From positions 1 to 34,878 of the forward strand of contig JAAXZX010000100.1 in the NCBI GenBank assembly GCA_012719645.1: a stretch of 34,878 bases of DNA, given 5' to 3'. The notes under the pieces were generated by a model, which saw nothing but the letters and a program-made list of their open reading frames with translations, had not been told where the DNA came from and did not search any database. Both the position numbers and the translations under genes were made by a program. This DNA comes from Clostridiaceae bacterium. Its GTDB lineage: Bacteria; Bacillota; Clostridia; DSM-8532. Below, piece after piece: positions 8,687 to 17,472 of this stretch. Every line of letters starts with the position of its first letter. Position 1 is the stretch's first letter.

Positions 8687-9961
8687 ATGAGGAAAATACT
8701 CATCCCGATGATTGAAGTAGGCGGCGGGCACAGGATGATTGCGCTGGCCGTGAAAGATGCTATAGATCAGTTATTTCCCGGGCAATACCAGGTCGATGTA
8801 ATTGATTTTGCAAAAGAAGCGGGCGCCACCAGGGACGACAAGGCTATGAAGGAAGCCTGGGATTTTGCCCTTGCTCATCCGAAGCTTACCACAAATATCA
8901 ACCTGCTCATAGATACTTTTAAATACTTTACCCGAGCCAATATAATCACAAGGGTGCTCTTCCAGAACTTCATAAGGAAGGGCGCCCGGTATATATTGGG
9001 GTACAAGCCCGATATCGTGTTTTCAACACATTTTTTTTGCACTTCTGTGGCATTGTTCGCAAGGAACAAGTACCGGTTCAATTACAAGGTGATCAGCTAC
9101 ATGGCCGATCCGATCACCGGGCATAACATGTGGGTTAACCCGGATGCGGATATCATCGTTACCGCCACCGAAGAGGCAAAGAAGTACCTGATAAGCCAGG
9201 GCCAGCCAAAGCACAGGATAAAGGTCATGTCCTTCCCGCTGAACCCCAGGTTCTTTGCAAAGGTGGACAAGACCCGTGAGCAGATCCTGGAGGAACTGGG
9301 CCTTGATCCGTCCAAAAAGACGGTCCTGGCTTCAGCCGGCGGCCAGGGCATAGGGGACACCGGTAAGTATGTAAGGTTTATCTATGAGAACGGGTATCCA
9401 GTGAATATAATCGCGGTCTGCGCCAGGAACGAGTCCCTGTTCAAGTCGCTCAGCGGCATGGTGAGGAAGGATTCTCAAACCGGCATCGCGGTATTGGGGT
9501 TCGTGGACAACATGCATGAACTCCTGGAGGCATCGGATTTCGCCATTACCAAGGCAGGGCCTTCCACGATCTTCGAGCACCTGGTTAAGGGTGTTCCGGT
9601 CATCCTGACCCACAGCGCCGGGCTCCAGGAGAAGGGGAATATGGACTTCTGCCTGAAAAACAGGACAGGCTGGTCCATCAGCAATGAAAAGGAACTGCAG
9701 GACCTGATGGACAGGATCCTGAACACGGATATCCTTGACGAGTACAGGGAGAATACCAGGAAAAACGAGTTTATCCAGTCGCTGCCCCAGGCTCCCTACG
9801 ACCTGGCAAGATTTGTTGTGGACGAGCTTTCCAGGGAAAGAAGGACCCGCCGCAAAAAGAACGCGGCCATAAGAAAACTGACGCTGGGAACGCGGATCAG
9901 TTTCCGCCACAGGATGCTGAAACAGAAAAGCACAAGGTATAAGTTCAACAATCAGATATAG
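8687..9961 (+). CDS. GT28 / MGDG-synthase-type glycosyltransferase
   Basis: A 424-residue cytoplasmic or peripheral glycosyltransferase. The N-terminus IPMIEVGGGHRMIALAVKDAI matches the GGGH loop of monogalactosyldiacylglycerol synthase-like and UgtP-like enzymes. The second Rossmann domain has GFVDNMHELLEASDFAITKAGPSTIFE (about residues 269-295), the nucleotide-sugar site typical of GT28 (compare MurG). The last 35 residues are strongly basic (RRTRRKKNAAIRK and following), suited to membrane contact. UgtP relatives add glucose to diacylglycerol to make lipoteichoic-acid anchors and glycolipids. The exact sugar and acceptor cannot be read here. GGAGATGA at 8670 serves the ATG. It follows hfq by 19 bp and is closed by a strong terminator, so it ends this transcription unit. 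Confidence 0.85.
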   Translation: MRKILIPMIEVGGGHRMIALAVKDAIDQLFPGQYQVDVIDFAKEAGATRDDKAMKEAWDFALAHPKLTTNINLLIDTFKYFTRANIITRVLFQNFIRKGARYILGYKPDIVFSTHFFCTSVALFARNKYRFNYKVISYMADPITGHNMWVNPDADIIVTATEEAKKYLISQGQPKHRIKVMSFPLNPRFFAKVDKTREQILEELGLDPSKKTVLASAGGQGIGDTGKYVRFIYENGYPVNIIAVCARNESLFKSLSGMVRKDSQTGIAVLGFVDNMHELLEASDFAITKAGPSTIFEHLVKGVPVILTHSAGLQEKGNMDFCLKNRTGWSISNEKELQDLMDRILNTDILDEYRENTRKNEFIQSLPQAPYDLARFVVDELSRERRTRRKKNAAIRKLTLGTRISFRHRMLKQKSTRYKFNNQI

Positions 9962-9963
9962 CA

Positions 9964-9988
9964 AGCGGGCTCCGAAGAGCCCGCTTTT
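9964..9988 (+). terminator. Rho-independent terminator
   Basis: AGCGGGCTC (9964-9972), a CGAA tetraloop and GAGCCCGCT (9977-9985) form a 9-bp stem followed by TTTT. ychF converges from the other side. The minus-strand reading has no good U-run, so this mainly serves the + strand. Confidence 0.88.
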
Positions 9989-10011
9989 GAATACATGCGT
10001 CAAACCTGGAT

Positions 10012-11106
10012 CTATACATTAAACCTGAACAGGACCACATCCCCGTCCTTCATGACATAATCCCTGCCCTCGGACCTAACCAGGCCGTGTTCACGGGCGG
10101 CGGCATATGATCCGCAGCGCATCAGGTCATCGTAAGCCACTATCTCGGCCCGTATAAACCCTCTCTCAAAATCCGAATGGATCTTGCCCGCAGCCTGGGG
10201 AGCCTTTGTGCCCTTCACGATGGTCCAGGCACGCACCTCGGTTTCGCCAGCCGTAAGGAAGCTGATAAGCCCGAGCAGCTTGTAGCTTGCCTTGATCAGC
10301 TTGTCAAGGCCGGACTCCTTCAGCCCCAGTTCCTGCAGGAAAAGCATCCTCTCGTCTTCTTCCAGTTGTGCAATCTCTTCCTCGATCCTGGCGCAGATGA
10401 CCACAACCTCGGAGTTCTCAGCTTCGGCTATCTCCCTGATGGAGCGGACATGGGGATTGGAATCGATGTCGGCAAGGGTCGCCTCGTCCACATTGGCGCA
10501 GTAGAGGACCGGTTTGGAAGTAAGAAGGAAGAGGCGCCTTACATATTCGGCTTCCTCCTCATCAAATGACATGGACCTTATGGGCAGGCCCTTTTCCAGG
10601 TGCGCCTTTATCCTTTCCTGCAGGGCCAGTTCCTCCTGGAATTTTTTATCACCGGATTTCATCTGCTTCCGGGTTTTTTCCATGCGCTTTTCCAGGGTTT
10701 CCAGGTCCGCGAGTATCAGCTCCAGGTTGATGGTTTCAATGTCCCGTTTGGGGTCCACCGAGCCGTCCACATGCACGATATTGCTGTCGTCAAAGGCGCG
10801 TACTACATGGATGATGGCATCCACCTCGCGGATATGGGACAGAAACTTGTTCCCGAGGCCTTCGCCCCTGCTGGCGCCCCGCACAAGCCCGGCTATATCA
10901 ACGAATTCAATGGTGGTATGGGTCACCTTTTTCGGGTGGTACATCTCTGCAAGCCTGTCCACGCGCTCGTCGGGAACGCGGACCATTCCCACGTTGGGGT
11001 CCACCGTGCAAAAGGGATAATTGGCGCTTTCTGCGCCTGCTTTCGTGATGGCGTTGAACAATGTGCTCTTTCCCACATTGGGCAAGCCAACTATGCCAAG
11101 TTTCAT
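10012..11106 (-). CDS. ychF: Ribosome-binding GTPase/ATPase YchF (Obg family)
   Basis: YchF is an Obg-family P-loop enzyme that prefers ATP, binds ribosomes and is linked to stress responses. The protein begins MKLGIVGLPNVGKST with the G1 loop at residues 7-14. The G3 segment is DIAGLVRGAS. The G4 position reads NVDE rather than NKxD, the hallmark of YchF's altered nucleotide specificity. A coiled-coil insertion (about 130-170) and a C-terminal TGS domain (about 280-364) follow. Starting at the ATG ending at 11106 gives 364 residues, the usual length, and places GGAGGT 7 bp upstream. An extension to 11184 would run through the promoter -10 and is rejected. The gene is divergent from the pseudouridine synthase. 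Confidence 0.96.
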   Translation of the reverse strand: MKLGIVGLPNVGKSTLFNAITKAGAESANYPFCTVDPNVGMVRVPDERVDRLAEMYHPKKVTHTTIEFVDIAGLVRGASRGEGLGNKFLSHIREVDAIIHVVRAFDDSNIVHVDGSVDPKRDIETINLELILADLETLEKRMEKTRKQMKSGDKKFQEELALQERIKAHLEKGLPIRSMSFDEEEAEYVRRLFLLTSKPVLYCANVDEATLADIDSNPHVRSIREIAEAENSEVVVICARIEEEIAQLEEDERMLFLQELGLKESGLDKLIKASYKLLGLISFLTAGETEVRAWTIVKGTKAPQAAGKIHSDFERGFIRAEIVAYDDLMRCGSYAAAREHGLVRSEGRDYVMKDGDVVLFRFNV

Positions 11107-11128
11107 TGATGCTACCTCCAATAACCAT

Positions 11129-11184
11129 GGGGTGGAAGCCCACCCCGCCCGCATTATTATAGCGCAAGTCCGCCGGGTAAACAA
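11129..11184 (-). promoter_or_regulatory. ychF promoter and leader hairpin
   Basis: On the minus strand, TTGTTT (+ strand 11179-11184), 17 bp, then TATAAT (11156-11161). The short leader contains a 7-bp GC-rich hairpin, GGGGTGG (11129-11135) paired with CCACCCC (11140-11146), ending 9 bp before the ribosome site. There is no U-run, so it is not a terminator; it may affect translation or mRNA stability. Confidence 0.6.
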
Positions 11185-11370
11185 CTTTTATTCTGTGGAT
11201 TCCGCCAACCCTGACTATGATGTTATACGCGCTTTTCGGCACCGGAAAAGCCTGACCGCATGCCGCCGCAGCCGGACTGGCCGAGGATTTAATACCCACG
11301 TTTTGCCGTGTCCTGCCTTTGCCGGCATGCTATGAATAAACCGATTGAAATAGTAAACATAATTGGACTG

Positions 11371-11379
11371 TGATATAAT
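11371..11379 (+). promoter_or_regulatory. Extended -10 promoter of the pseudouridine synthase gene
   Basis: TGATATAAT gives a TGn extension plus a perfect TATAAT (11374-11379). A TTGAAA at 11345-11350 is too far (23 bp) to be a normal -35. The rest of the roughly 310-bp divergent region holds a short inverted repeat CTTTTC/GAAAAG (11232-11250) and nothing else I can name. Confidence 0.55.
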
Positions 11380-11416
11380 TGTTGACGAAATGAGCGGCAA
11401 GTTTATGTTTGAGAAA

Positions 11417-12130
11417 ATGCGTCTTCAGAAATACCTTTCCAGGTGTGGCATAGCTTCCCGCCGGCACGCCGAGGATATGATCAGGGAAGGCCGGATAAAG
11501 GTCAACGGGGTTACCGTGACCGAGATGGGGACAACCGTTTCGCCCGGCGACCTGGTGGAGTGTGACGGAGAACCGGTGGCGCCTGGTGAAAAGCCTGTCT
11601 ATATCATGCTGAACAAGCCCGCGGGTTATGTCACCACGGTTTCGGACCCGGAAGGCAGGAAAACCGTCATGGACCTGACAGACGGCGTAAACGAGCGCGT
11701 TTACCCCGTGGGGAGGCTGGATTATGACACCGAAGGCCTGCTCATTCTCACCAACGATGGGGATTTTGCCTACAGGAACACACATCCGAAGCACCAGGTG
11801 AGCAAAACCTATATCGCCGAGGTGGAGGGAGAGCCTTCCCGTGAGACGCTGCAGAAGCTCAGGGACGGTGTCATGCTGGACGGAAGGCCGACTTCACCGG
11901 CAAAGGTTGAACTGATAAGGCAGAAAAAGCGATGCGCCGTATTGAGGATAACCATCCATGAAGGACGCAACAGGCAGGTCAGGAGGATGTGTGAGGCAGT
12001 CGGCCATCCGGTGCGAAGCCTTAAGCGCGTTGCCATCGGCGGGTTAAGGCTCGGAAGCCTGAAACCGGGCGAATGGCGTTATCTTTCGGCAAAAGAGCTG
12101 AAAAAAATCGAGGTGGACCGAAATGGATAG
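11417..12130 (+). CDS. rluB: Pseudouridine synthase, RsuA/RluB family
   Basis: This enzyme isomerises a uridine in rRNA; the closest type is RluB, which acts on 23S rRNA near position 2605. An N-terminal S4 RNA-binding domain (RLQKYLSRCGIASRRHAEDMI, then KVNG) is followed by the catalytic domain with GRLDYDTEGLLILTNDG. D102 in GRLD is the expected nucleophile. VLRITIHEGRNRQVRRM is the usual late motif. Length is 237 residues from ATG 11417. Ribosome-site evidence is poor; in-frame ATGs at 11405 and 11390 are alternatives. A start at 11363 would precede the -10. Substrate assignment to RluB rather than a paralogue is by similarity only. Confidence 0.88.
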   Translation: MRLQKYLSRCGIASRRHAEDMIREGRIKVNGVTVTEMGTTVSPGDLVECDGEPVAPGEKPVYIMLNKPAGYVTTVSDPEGRKTVMDLTDGVNERVYPVGRLDYDTEGLLILTNDGDFAYRNTHPKHQVSKTYIAEVEGEPSRETLQKLRDGVMLDGRPTSPAKVELIRQKKRCAVLRITIHEGRNRQVRRMCEAVGHPVRSLKRVAIGGLRLGSLKPGEWRYLSAKELKKIEVDRNG

Positions 12131-13007
12131 GGAACCGAAAACCATAAAACCCATAACCAGATACTTCAGGGAGGCCATCAGGTTTTATGACCTGGATAAA
12201 CCTTTTGCAGCCCAGGCCATATTTCTGCTGATACTGGCCGTACTGTTCGGGGGCTATATGCTGGCAAGGCCTTATGCCATGGACTTCTATACCCATTATG
12301 AACAGCTGTATGTGGGGCTCCAGGGGGAACTGACCCTTGAAAACCTGAACAGCCTCGTGTTTCTCTCAGGCACCTATGAAGCGATGATCCAGTCGCTTAT
12401 ACGCGTAGTATTGATGGTTGCCGCCATACAACTGGTCGCCTTCCTCGTTTCGCTGTTCTTCGGAAGCTGGTATTTCTTTAGCCTGACCAATCCCGGGATG
12501 TCCGTCGGCCAGCGCACACTGGTGTTTTTCTCAAGGCTTCCGAAGATAATCGTTTTCAATTTACTGTTTTATACGGCTTTTTACCTGGGTGTCGCTGTCC
12601 TGATTATGGTTTTCGGCGTTATTACGTTTATTGTCCCCGTGCTGTCAATTTTCACGGCGCTGCTTCCGCTTGCCGTCATGGCCCTCAGCACGTTGTTTGT
12701 GTTCAAGGACCTGCTCATCATAGAGTTCGATATCGGGATTTTCAGGAACTTCAAAAAGACCATTGACCTGACCCGGGGCAATAAAAAGCAGATCATAATA
12801 AACATGATGAGCCTCTACTTCATCGGCTGGCTTCTGAGTATGTTTTCAATCGATGTGAACAATGCTGTCCTGGCCCTGTTCATCACCGCGTTCATGGAGA
12901 GCATTATCCTGATCGTCACCCAGAGGCTGTCGGTGCTGATGTTCCTGGATGCCGCGTCCCTGGAGCGGAGCGACAAAAAGAAGGATGAAAGCATAGAGGC
13001 TGTATGA
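12123..13007 (+). CDS. Unrecognised polytopic membrane protein
   Basis: A 294-residue hydrophobic protein I do not recognise. It has a short polar N-terminus, a first membrane helix near residues 30-48, a long variable loop to about 87, then helices near 88-118, 140-160, 164-200, 228-246 and 248-268, and a charged C-terminus (ERSDKKKDESIE). That makes about six membrane spans. The conserved-looking segment FRNFKKTIDLTRGNKKQIIINMM between helices resembles the cytoplasmic loops of small DUF975-like or glycerophosphodiester-phosphodiesterase membrane domains, but I would not assign it. GAGGTGG lies 6 bp before the ATG. It overlaps the pseudouridine synthase by 8 bp, so translation is probably coupled, with no obvious functional link. 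Confidence 0.7.
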   Translation: MDREPKTIKPITRYFREAIRFYDLDKPFAAQAIFLLILAVLFGGYMLARPYAMDFYTHYEQLYVGLQGELTLENLNSLVFLSGTYEAMIQSLIRVVLMVAAIQLVAFLVSLFFGSWYFFSLTNPGMSVGQRTLVFFSRLPKIIVFNLLFYTAFYLGVAVLIMVFGVITFIVPVLSIFTALLPLAVMALSTLFVFKDLLIIEFDIGIFRNFKKTIDLTRGNKKQIIINMMSLYFIGWLLSMFSIDVNNAVLALFITAFMESIILIVTQRLSVLMFLDAASLERSDKKKDESIEAV

Positions 13008-13020
13008 TTATTCATAATTG

Positions 13021-13050
13021 TTGACATAAACTTTCATAAAGCATTATAAT
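13021..13050 (+). promoter_or_regulatory. Strong sigma-A promoter of glyA
   Basis: Perfect TTGACA (13021-13026), 18-bp spacer, perfect TATAAT (13045-13050). Transcription would start at about 13057, which rules out the in-frame ATG at 13058 as the glyA start. Confidence 0.85.
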
Positions 13051-13084
13051 CAGATTTATGAAAAATTTGACGGGGGATATTCAA

Positions 13085-14329
13085 ATGCTGAAGTATAGCG
13101 AAATAGAAAGAATTGATCCTGAAGTGGCAAGCGCCATATACGACGAGATAAACAGGCAGGAAGGCAACATAGAGCTGATCGCGTCGGAGAACTTCACAAG
13201 CCGTGCTGTCATGGAAGCGTGCGGCTCGCCCCTGACCAACAAGTATGCCGAAGGCTACCCCAAAAAGCGCTATTACGGCGGATGCGAGCATGTGGACGTG
13301 GTGGAAAGCCTGGCGATCCAGAGGGCCAAGGAGCTTTTCGGAGCCGAGCACGCCAATGTCCAGCCCCATTCGGGCGCCCAGGCCAATATGGCCGTATTCT
13401 TTGCAGTCATGGAGCCTGGAGACGTCTTTATGGGAATGAACCTTGCCCACGGCGGACATTTGAGCCATGGAATGGCCATAAATATGTCGGGCAGGTATTT
13501 CAAACCCGTTCCCTACGGAGTAAGCGAGAAAGACGGATGTATCGACTACGACGCCCTGCGCAGGACGGCCCTGGAGTGCAGGCCGAAGATGATCATAGCC
13601 GGCGCCAGCGCGTACTCGAGAACAATAGATTTCAAGGCATTCAGGGAGATATGCGATGAGGTTGGTGCACTCTTTATGGCGGACATAGCCCATATCGCGG
13701 GTCTTGTCGCCGCAGGGCTTCATCCGAGCCCGGTTCCCTACGCCGATTTTGTTACCACCACCACTCACAAGTCCCTGAGAGGCCCAAGGGGTGGTATCAT
13801 CCTTTGCAAGGAGAAATACGCAAAGGATATTGACCGGGCTGTATTCCCGGGTACCCAGGGCGGGCCGCTCATGCATATCATCGCCGGAAAGGCGGTCTGT
13901 CTGAAGGAAGCCATGTCCGACTCATTCAGGGAATACCAGCGCCAGGTGGTCAAAAACGCGAAAGCGCTGGCCGATGCATTGATTGAAAAAGGATTTGAGC
14001 TTGTTTCGGGCGGAACCGACAACCACCTGATGCTGGTGGATCTCACCAACAGGGGCATAACAGGGAAGGACGCCCAGAACATGCTGGACGAGGTCAGGAT
14101 AACCGTCAACAAGAACGGCATCCCGTTCGATACCAGGAGCCCGTTCATAACAAGCGGAATCCGGCTTGGCACGCCTGCCGTAACCACCAGGGGCATGAAG
14201 GAAGAAGAGATGAGGATAATAGCCGACCTGCTGGATAAAGCCCTTGGCGGCGATTATGAGGCAAACAAGGCAGCGATAATTGATAAGGTGGACGAACTGA
14301 CACGCAGGTTCCCGCTTCACAACAAGTAA
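13085..14329 (+). CDS. glyA: Serine hydroxymethyltransferase GlyA
   Basis: A PLP enzyme that interconverts serine and glycine while charging tetrahydrofolate with a one-carbon unit. It begins [38 protein letters not shown] and [13 protein letters not shown] are family signatures. The PLP lysine is K229 in [14 protein letters not shown], the same number as in the E. coli enzyme. Length is 414 residues. I chose ATG 13085 because GGGGGA lies 7 bp upstream and the promoter fixes transcription start near 13057. It sits alone between a consensus promoter and a strong terminator. No glycine or purine riboswitch is visible in the short leader. Confidence 0.97.
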   Translation: MLKYSEIERIDPEVASAIYDEINRQEGNIELIASENFTSRAVMEACGSPLTNKYAEGYPKKRYYGGCEHVDVVESLAIQRAKELFGAEHANVQPHSGAQANMAVFFAVMEPGDVFMGMNLAHGGHLSHGMAINMSGRYFKPVPYGVSEKDGCIDYDALRRTALECRPKMIIAGASAYSRTIDFKAFREICDEVGALFMADIAHIAGLVAAGLHPSPVPYADFVTTTTHKSLRGPRGGIILCKEKYAKDIDRAVFPGTQGGPLMHIIAGKAVCLKEAMSDSFREYQRQVVKNAKALADALIEKGFELVSGGTDNHLMLVDLTNRGITGKDAQNMLDEVRITVNKNGIPFDTRSPFITSGIRLGTPAVTTRGMKEEEMRIIADLLDKALGGDYEANKAAIIDKVDELTRRFPLHNK

Positions 14330-14371
14330 TCGCTGACAAGCTAAATATATATAGACTTCTATAGAATATAA

Positions 14372-14411
14372 CCGGCCGTTCCAACCAGGGAGCGGCCGGC
14401 GTTTTATTTTT
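14372..14411 (+). terminator. Rho-independent terminator of glyA
   Basis: CCGGCCG (14372-14378) pairs with CGGCCGG (14393-14399) and TTTTATTTTT follows (14402-14411). Just upstream is TTCTATAGAA (14357-14366), the same 10-bp palindrome seen at 5467-5476. The rest of the 260-bp gap holds only the next promoter. Confidence 0.88.
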
Positions 14412-14522
14412 GGCCATGTTCTGCGGGAAGGGAGAGGTATTTCCCGGAATGACGCTGTTTTTCATTTCTTGATGCATTACGCGCCCATTTTTCCTGTAAT
14501 CGGGCAAAACGGCAGAATTGGA

Positions 14523-14551
14523 TTGAAACAGGCTGTATAAACGTTTATAGT
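14523..14551 (+). promoter_or_regulatory. Promoter of the DUF5058-M20 cassette
   Basis: TTGAAA (14523-14528), 17 bp, TATAGT (14546-14551). An AGGAGGAAA ribosome site at 14576-14584 follows. Confidence 0.65.
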
Positions 14552-14589
14552 TAACTTAAGAAGAAATTGACGGACAGGAGGAAAGCGGC

Positions 14590-15312
14590 ATGAACTTCAA
14601 TCCAAACAGCAGCTTTTTATATCTCGTTGCGGTCATCGTCATCCTGTTTATCCTTGCGCAATCACTGTTCTTCCTGGTACGGGCATATAAGCGGGGAAAA
14701 GCGATAGGGATGGATGCAAAAAAACTCAGGAATACCATAACCTCTTCCGCCATTTTTACCATTGCTCCGGCCGTTTCAATACTGCTGGGTGTGCTGACCT
14801 TATCAAAATTCCTTGGCCTTCCTCTTCCATGGATAAGGCTCAGCGTGATAGGAGCCATTACATATGAGCTTCCGGCCGCTACCTCCGCGGCATCAGCCCT
14901 TGGAGTTTCGGTTTCGGAAAACATCACAAGTCCGACTGTTTATTCGGCGATTGCATGGGTTATGACACTCGGGATCCTGCCCAGCACAGTACTCGTGCCA
15001 ATACTGATAAGACGCATACAGGGCGGGCTCGTGTCCATCAGGAACAGGGACAGCAAATGGGGCGATCTCCTGATAACGGCGTTGTTCATGGGTATGATAT
15101 CCGCCTTTATGGGAATGGTCTTTTCAAACATAAGGAAAGGCTTGTCAGGCTGGATTCCCATATTCGTCATGCTTTTCTCGGCAGTCCTTATGGGGGTATG
15201 CGGCATCCTGATAAAGGTGCTGAAAATAAAGTGGCTGCAGGATTATGCGCTGCCCATATGCATGATAGGCGCCATGGCCTTTGCAATGGTCATAACGCCG
15301 GTGATCGGGTAA
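14590..15312 (+). CDS. DUF5058 family membrane protein
   Basis: A 240-residue integral membrane protein with about six helices. It starts with a helix at about residues 10-30, then RAYKRGKAIGMDAKKLRNTI, a segment rich in small residues (FTIAPAVSILLGVL), and a motif IGAITYELPAATSAASALG (about 86-104). The DUF5058 family is recognised by this layout, but its function is unknown. The small-residue motif with a charged Glu in a hydrophobic setting looks like a transporter half rather than an enzyme. The next gene starts 13 bp after the stop with a ribosome site overlapping the stop codon, and a peptidase follows. Together they suggest uptake or export of a peptide-like or N-acyl amino acid compound; that is inference. 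Confidence 0.82.
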   Translation: MNFNPNSSFLYLVAVIVILFILAQSLFFLVRAYKRGKAIGMDAKKLRNTITSSAIFTIAPAVSILLGVLTLSKFLGLPLPWIRLSVIGAITYELPAATSAASALGVSVSENITSPTVYSAIAWVMTLGILPSTVLVPILIRRIQGGLVSIRNRDSKWGDLLITALFMGMISAFMGMVFSNIRKGLSGWIPIFVMLFSAVLMGVCGILIKVLKIKWLQDYALPICMIGAMAFAMVITPVIG

Positions 15313-15325
15313 AGGAGGGTAAAAG

Positions 15326-15985
15326 ATGGCTGGCAATTCATATGAGGAAAGAACCCATTATTTAGGAAAGATCTGGATATGGACAGCGGTGATAGTTTTT
15401 CTCCTTGTTCCCGTTTCGATATGCATCTATTACAATGCATGGCCGCCATTTATGTCAGTGCTCAAGGGATTACTGGGGGTTGCCCCGATATACTGGACGG
15501 TTGGCGTCATTGAGGTGATAACCTTCACACCAATGCTGGGCACGGGCGGAACATACCTTGCCTTTGTGACGGGCAACCTGACAAACCTGAAAGTGCCCTG
15601 CGCAATAAACGCCATGGAAATAAACGATGTCAAGTCCGGCACCGAGGAGGGAGACATCGTATCCACTATCGCCGTGGCGACTTCGTCGATTGTGACTACG
15701 CTGATAATCGCGGTTGGGGTAATCCTTCTCGGCACGCTGACGCCAATATTGAACTCGCCGACATTGAAACCGGCCTTTGACAATATACTTCCCGCGCTGT
15801 TCGGAGCCCTAGGAGTGGTCTATATAAGCAAGAACTGGAAGCTGGCAGTAACGCCCATGGTGTTCATGGCCGTCCTGTTTATCGCAGTTCCATCCCTTTC
15901 GGGCTCAGTGGGCGTCCTGGTTCCCGTTGGCGCAATAATATCAATTGCAGTGGCAAGACTCCTGTACAAAAAGAACATGATTTAG
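15326..15985 (+). CDS. Unrecognised membrane protein, partner of the DUF5058 protein
   Basis: A 219-residue protein with about six membrane helices that I cannot place in a named family. The first helix covers about 15-36. The segment VITFTPMLGTGGTYLAFVTGNLTNLKVPCAINA (about 65-97) is Gly/Thr-rich and looks like a substrate or ion path. NDVKSGTEEGD forms a polar loop, and helices VSTIAVATSSIVTTLIIAVGVILLG, ILPALFGALGVVYI and the C-terminal pair follow. Size and topology mirror the DUF5058 protein encoded just upstream, so the two may form a heteromeric transporter. AAAGGAGG (15311-15318) overlaps the preceding stop, implying coupled translation. The M20 peptidase gene follows after 21 bp. Confidence 0.75.
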   Translation: MAGNSYEERTHYLGKIWIWTAVIVFLLVPVSICIYYNAWPPFMSVLKGLLGVAPIYWTVGVIEVITFTPMLGTGGTYLAFVTGNLTNLKVPCAINAMEINDVKSGTEEGDIVSTIAVATSSIVTTLIIAVGVILLGTLTPILNSPTLKPAFDNILPALFGALGVVYISKNWKLAVTPMVFMAVLFIAVPSLSGSVGVLVPVGAIISIAVARLLYKKNMI

Positions 15986-16006
15986 CCATGCAAGGGGGGA
16001 TCAGCA

Positions 16007-17446
16007 ATGGCATATGTTATCGTTTTCGTCCTGGCCTTGATTGTATTATTGGTCATTATATCAATAATCCGGGCCGCGAGGTTCAGGCCGCTTCCCGAGG
16101 CTGCCGCCGACAGGCGCGAACTGGAGCTTGACAGGGAAAAGATTGCCGGTGATCTTGCAGAGATGCTAAGGTGCAGGACAGTATCGGACATGGATGAATC
16201 GAAGATTGATACAGGCGAATTCGAGAGATTCGGGAAACTGCTCCAGGAGAGGTTTCCGCATGTTCATAGGCACTGCGGCCTTGAGAGAATCGGGAAAACC
16301 GGGCTTTTGTATTGCTGGAAGGGCGAATCGTCATCAAAACCGACGGTGCTTATGGCCCATTACGATGTTGTCCCGGCCGATGAAAAGGGCTGGATAAAAC
16401 CCGCTTTCGAGGGAATAATTGAGAACGGTGAGATATGGGGAAGGGGAGCCCTTGATACGAAAAGTACCCTGTGCGGAATCATGGAAGCCGTAGAGTACCT
16501 TATAAAACAGGGCTTTGTTCCGAAGAACGATATCTGGCTCTCCTTTTCGGGAGATGAGGAGATCTACGGGGAGACCTGCCCGGCCATAGTGTCGGAACTG
16601 GAAAGAAGGGGTATAAAACCCGCCATGGTGCTTGACGAAGGGGGCGCCATCGTGGAAAAGGTATTCCCCGGGGTTGACAGGCCATGCGCCCTGATCGGCA
16701 CGGCCGAAAAGGGAGTGGCGAATGTAACGTTTTCAATGGAAAGCCAGGGCGGGCATTCCTCGACGCCTCCGAGGCATACCATCGCGGGCAGACTTGCCAG
16801 GGCGATGGTTGAGATTGAAAGGCACCCGTTCGGATTCCAGCTTGCAAAGCCCGTCCAGGAGATGTTCGATACCATGGGGCGACATTCAGGCTTTGCGCTT
16901 CGCATCGTATTCGCAAACCTTTGGCTGTTTAAACCGGTACTGAACCTGGTCAGCAGGATCTCGGGCAATGAGATGTATGCATTGATGCACACCACATGCG
17001 CCATAACCAGGATGGAAGGCAGCCAGGCATTCAATGTGCTTCCGCCGAAGGCCAGCTTCGGGGCAAACCTGCGCCTCCTGGGCAGCGATACCGTGGATTC
17101 GGTGAAGGAAAGGTTCAGGCGTATAATCAATGATGATGATATCCGGATAGACGTAGTGCTGGGCATGAATCCTACAAAGAGTTCGGACACCGATTGCGAG
17201 GAATGGCATAAGCTGAAAAGGATAATCAAAGGCATATGGCCCGATGTCATCGTATCGCCGTACCTGATGCTCGGCTGCAGCGATTCGAGGCATTTCTGCC
17301 GGATAAGCGACAATGTCTTCAGGTTCTCGCCAATGGCGCTTTCCAAGGAGCAAAGGGATATGATCCATGGGCATAATGAAAGAATACCTGTTGAGACATT
17401 GGTAAAAACCGTTGAGTTCTATGTGAACCTGATTTATGAACTGTAG
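16007..17446 (+). CDS. Membrane-anchored M20 family metallopeptidase (PM20D1/CPS1-like)
   Basis: A 479-residue dinuclear zinc hydrolase with an N-terminal membrane helix (about residues 3-22). The metal and catalytic residues are visible: H118 and D120 in AHYDVVP, D150 in GRGALDTK, E184/E185 in SGDEEIYG, D210 in MVLDEGG and H454 in HGHNERIP. The insertion domain contains GGHSSTPPRHTIAGRLARAM (about 249-268). This pattern is that of the carboxypeptidase S / PM20D1 branch, which cleaves or forms N-acyl amino acids and Gly-Xaa dipeptides. Whether the active site faces the cytoplasm or the outside depends on helix orientation; the basic RAARFRP after the helix favours a cytoplasmic C-terminus, but this is weak. 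AAGGGGGGA precedes the ATG. It is the last gene of the three-gene cassette. Confidence 0.9.
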   Translation: MAYVIVFVLALIVLLVIISIIRAARFRPLPEAAADRRELELDREKIAGDLAEMLRCRTVSDMDESKIDTGEFERFGKLLQERFPHVHRHCGLERIGKTGLLYCWKGESSSKPTVLMAHYDVVPADEKGWIKPAFEGIIENGEIWGRGALDTKSTLCGIMEAVEYLIKQGFVPKNDIWLSFSGDEEIYGETCPAIVSELERRGIKPAMVLDEGGAIVEKVFPGVDRPCALIGTAEKGVANVTFSMESQGGHSSTPPRHTIAGRLARAMVEIERHPFGFQLAKPVQEMFDTMGRHSGFALRIVFANLWLFKPVLNLVSRISGNEMYALMHTTCAITRMEGSQAFNVLPPKASFGANLRLLGSDTVDSVKERFRRIINDDDIRIDVVLGMNPTKSSDTDCEEWHKLKRIIKGIWPDVIVSPYLMLGCSDSRHFCRISDNVFRFSPMALSKEQRDMIHGHNERIPVETLVKTVEFYVNLIYEL

Positions 17447-17472
17447 CCGGTTAATATACCGGATTATTACCG

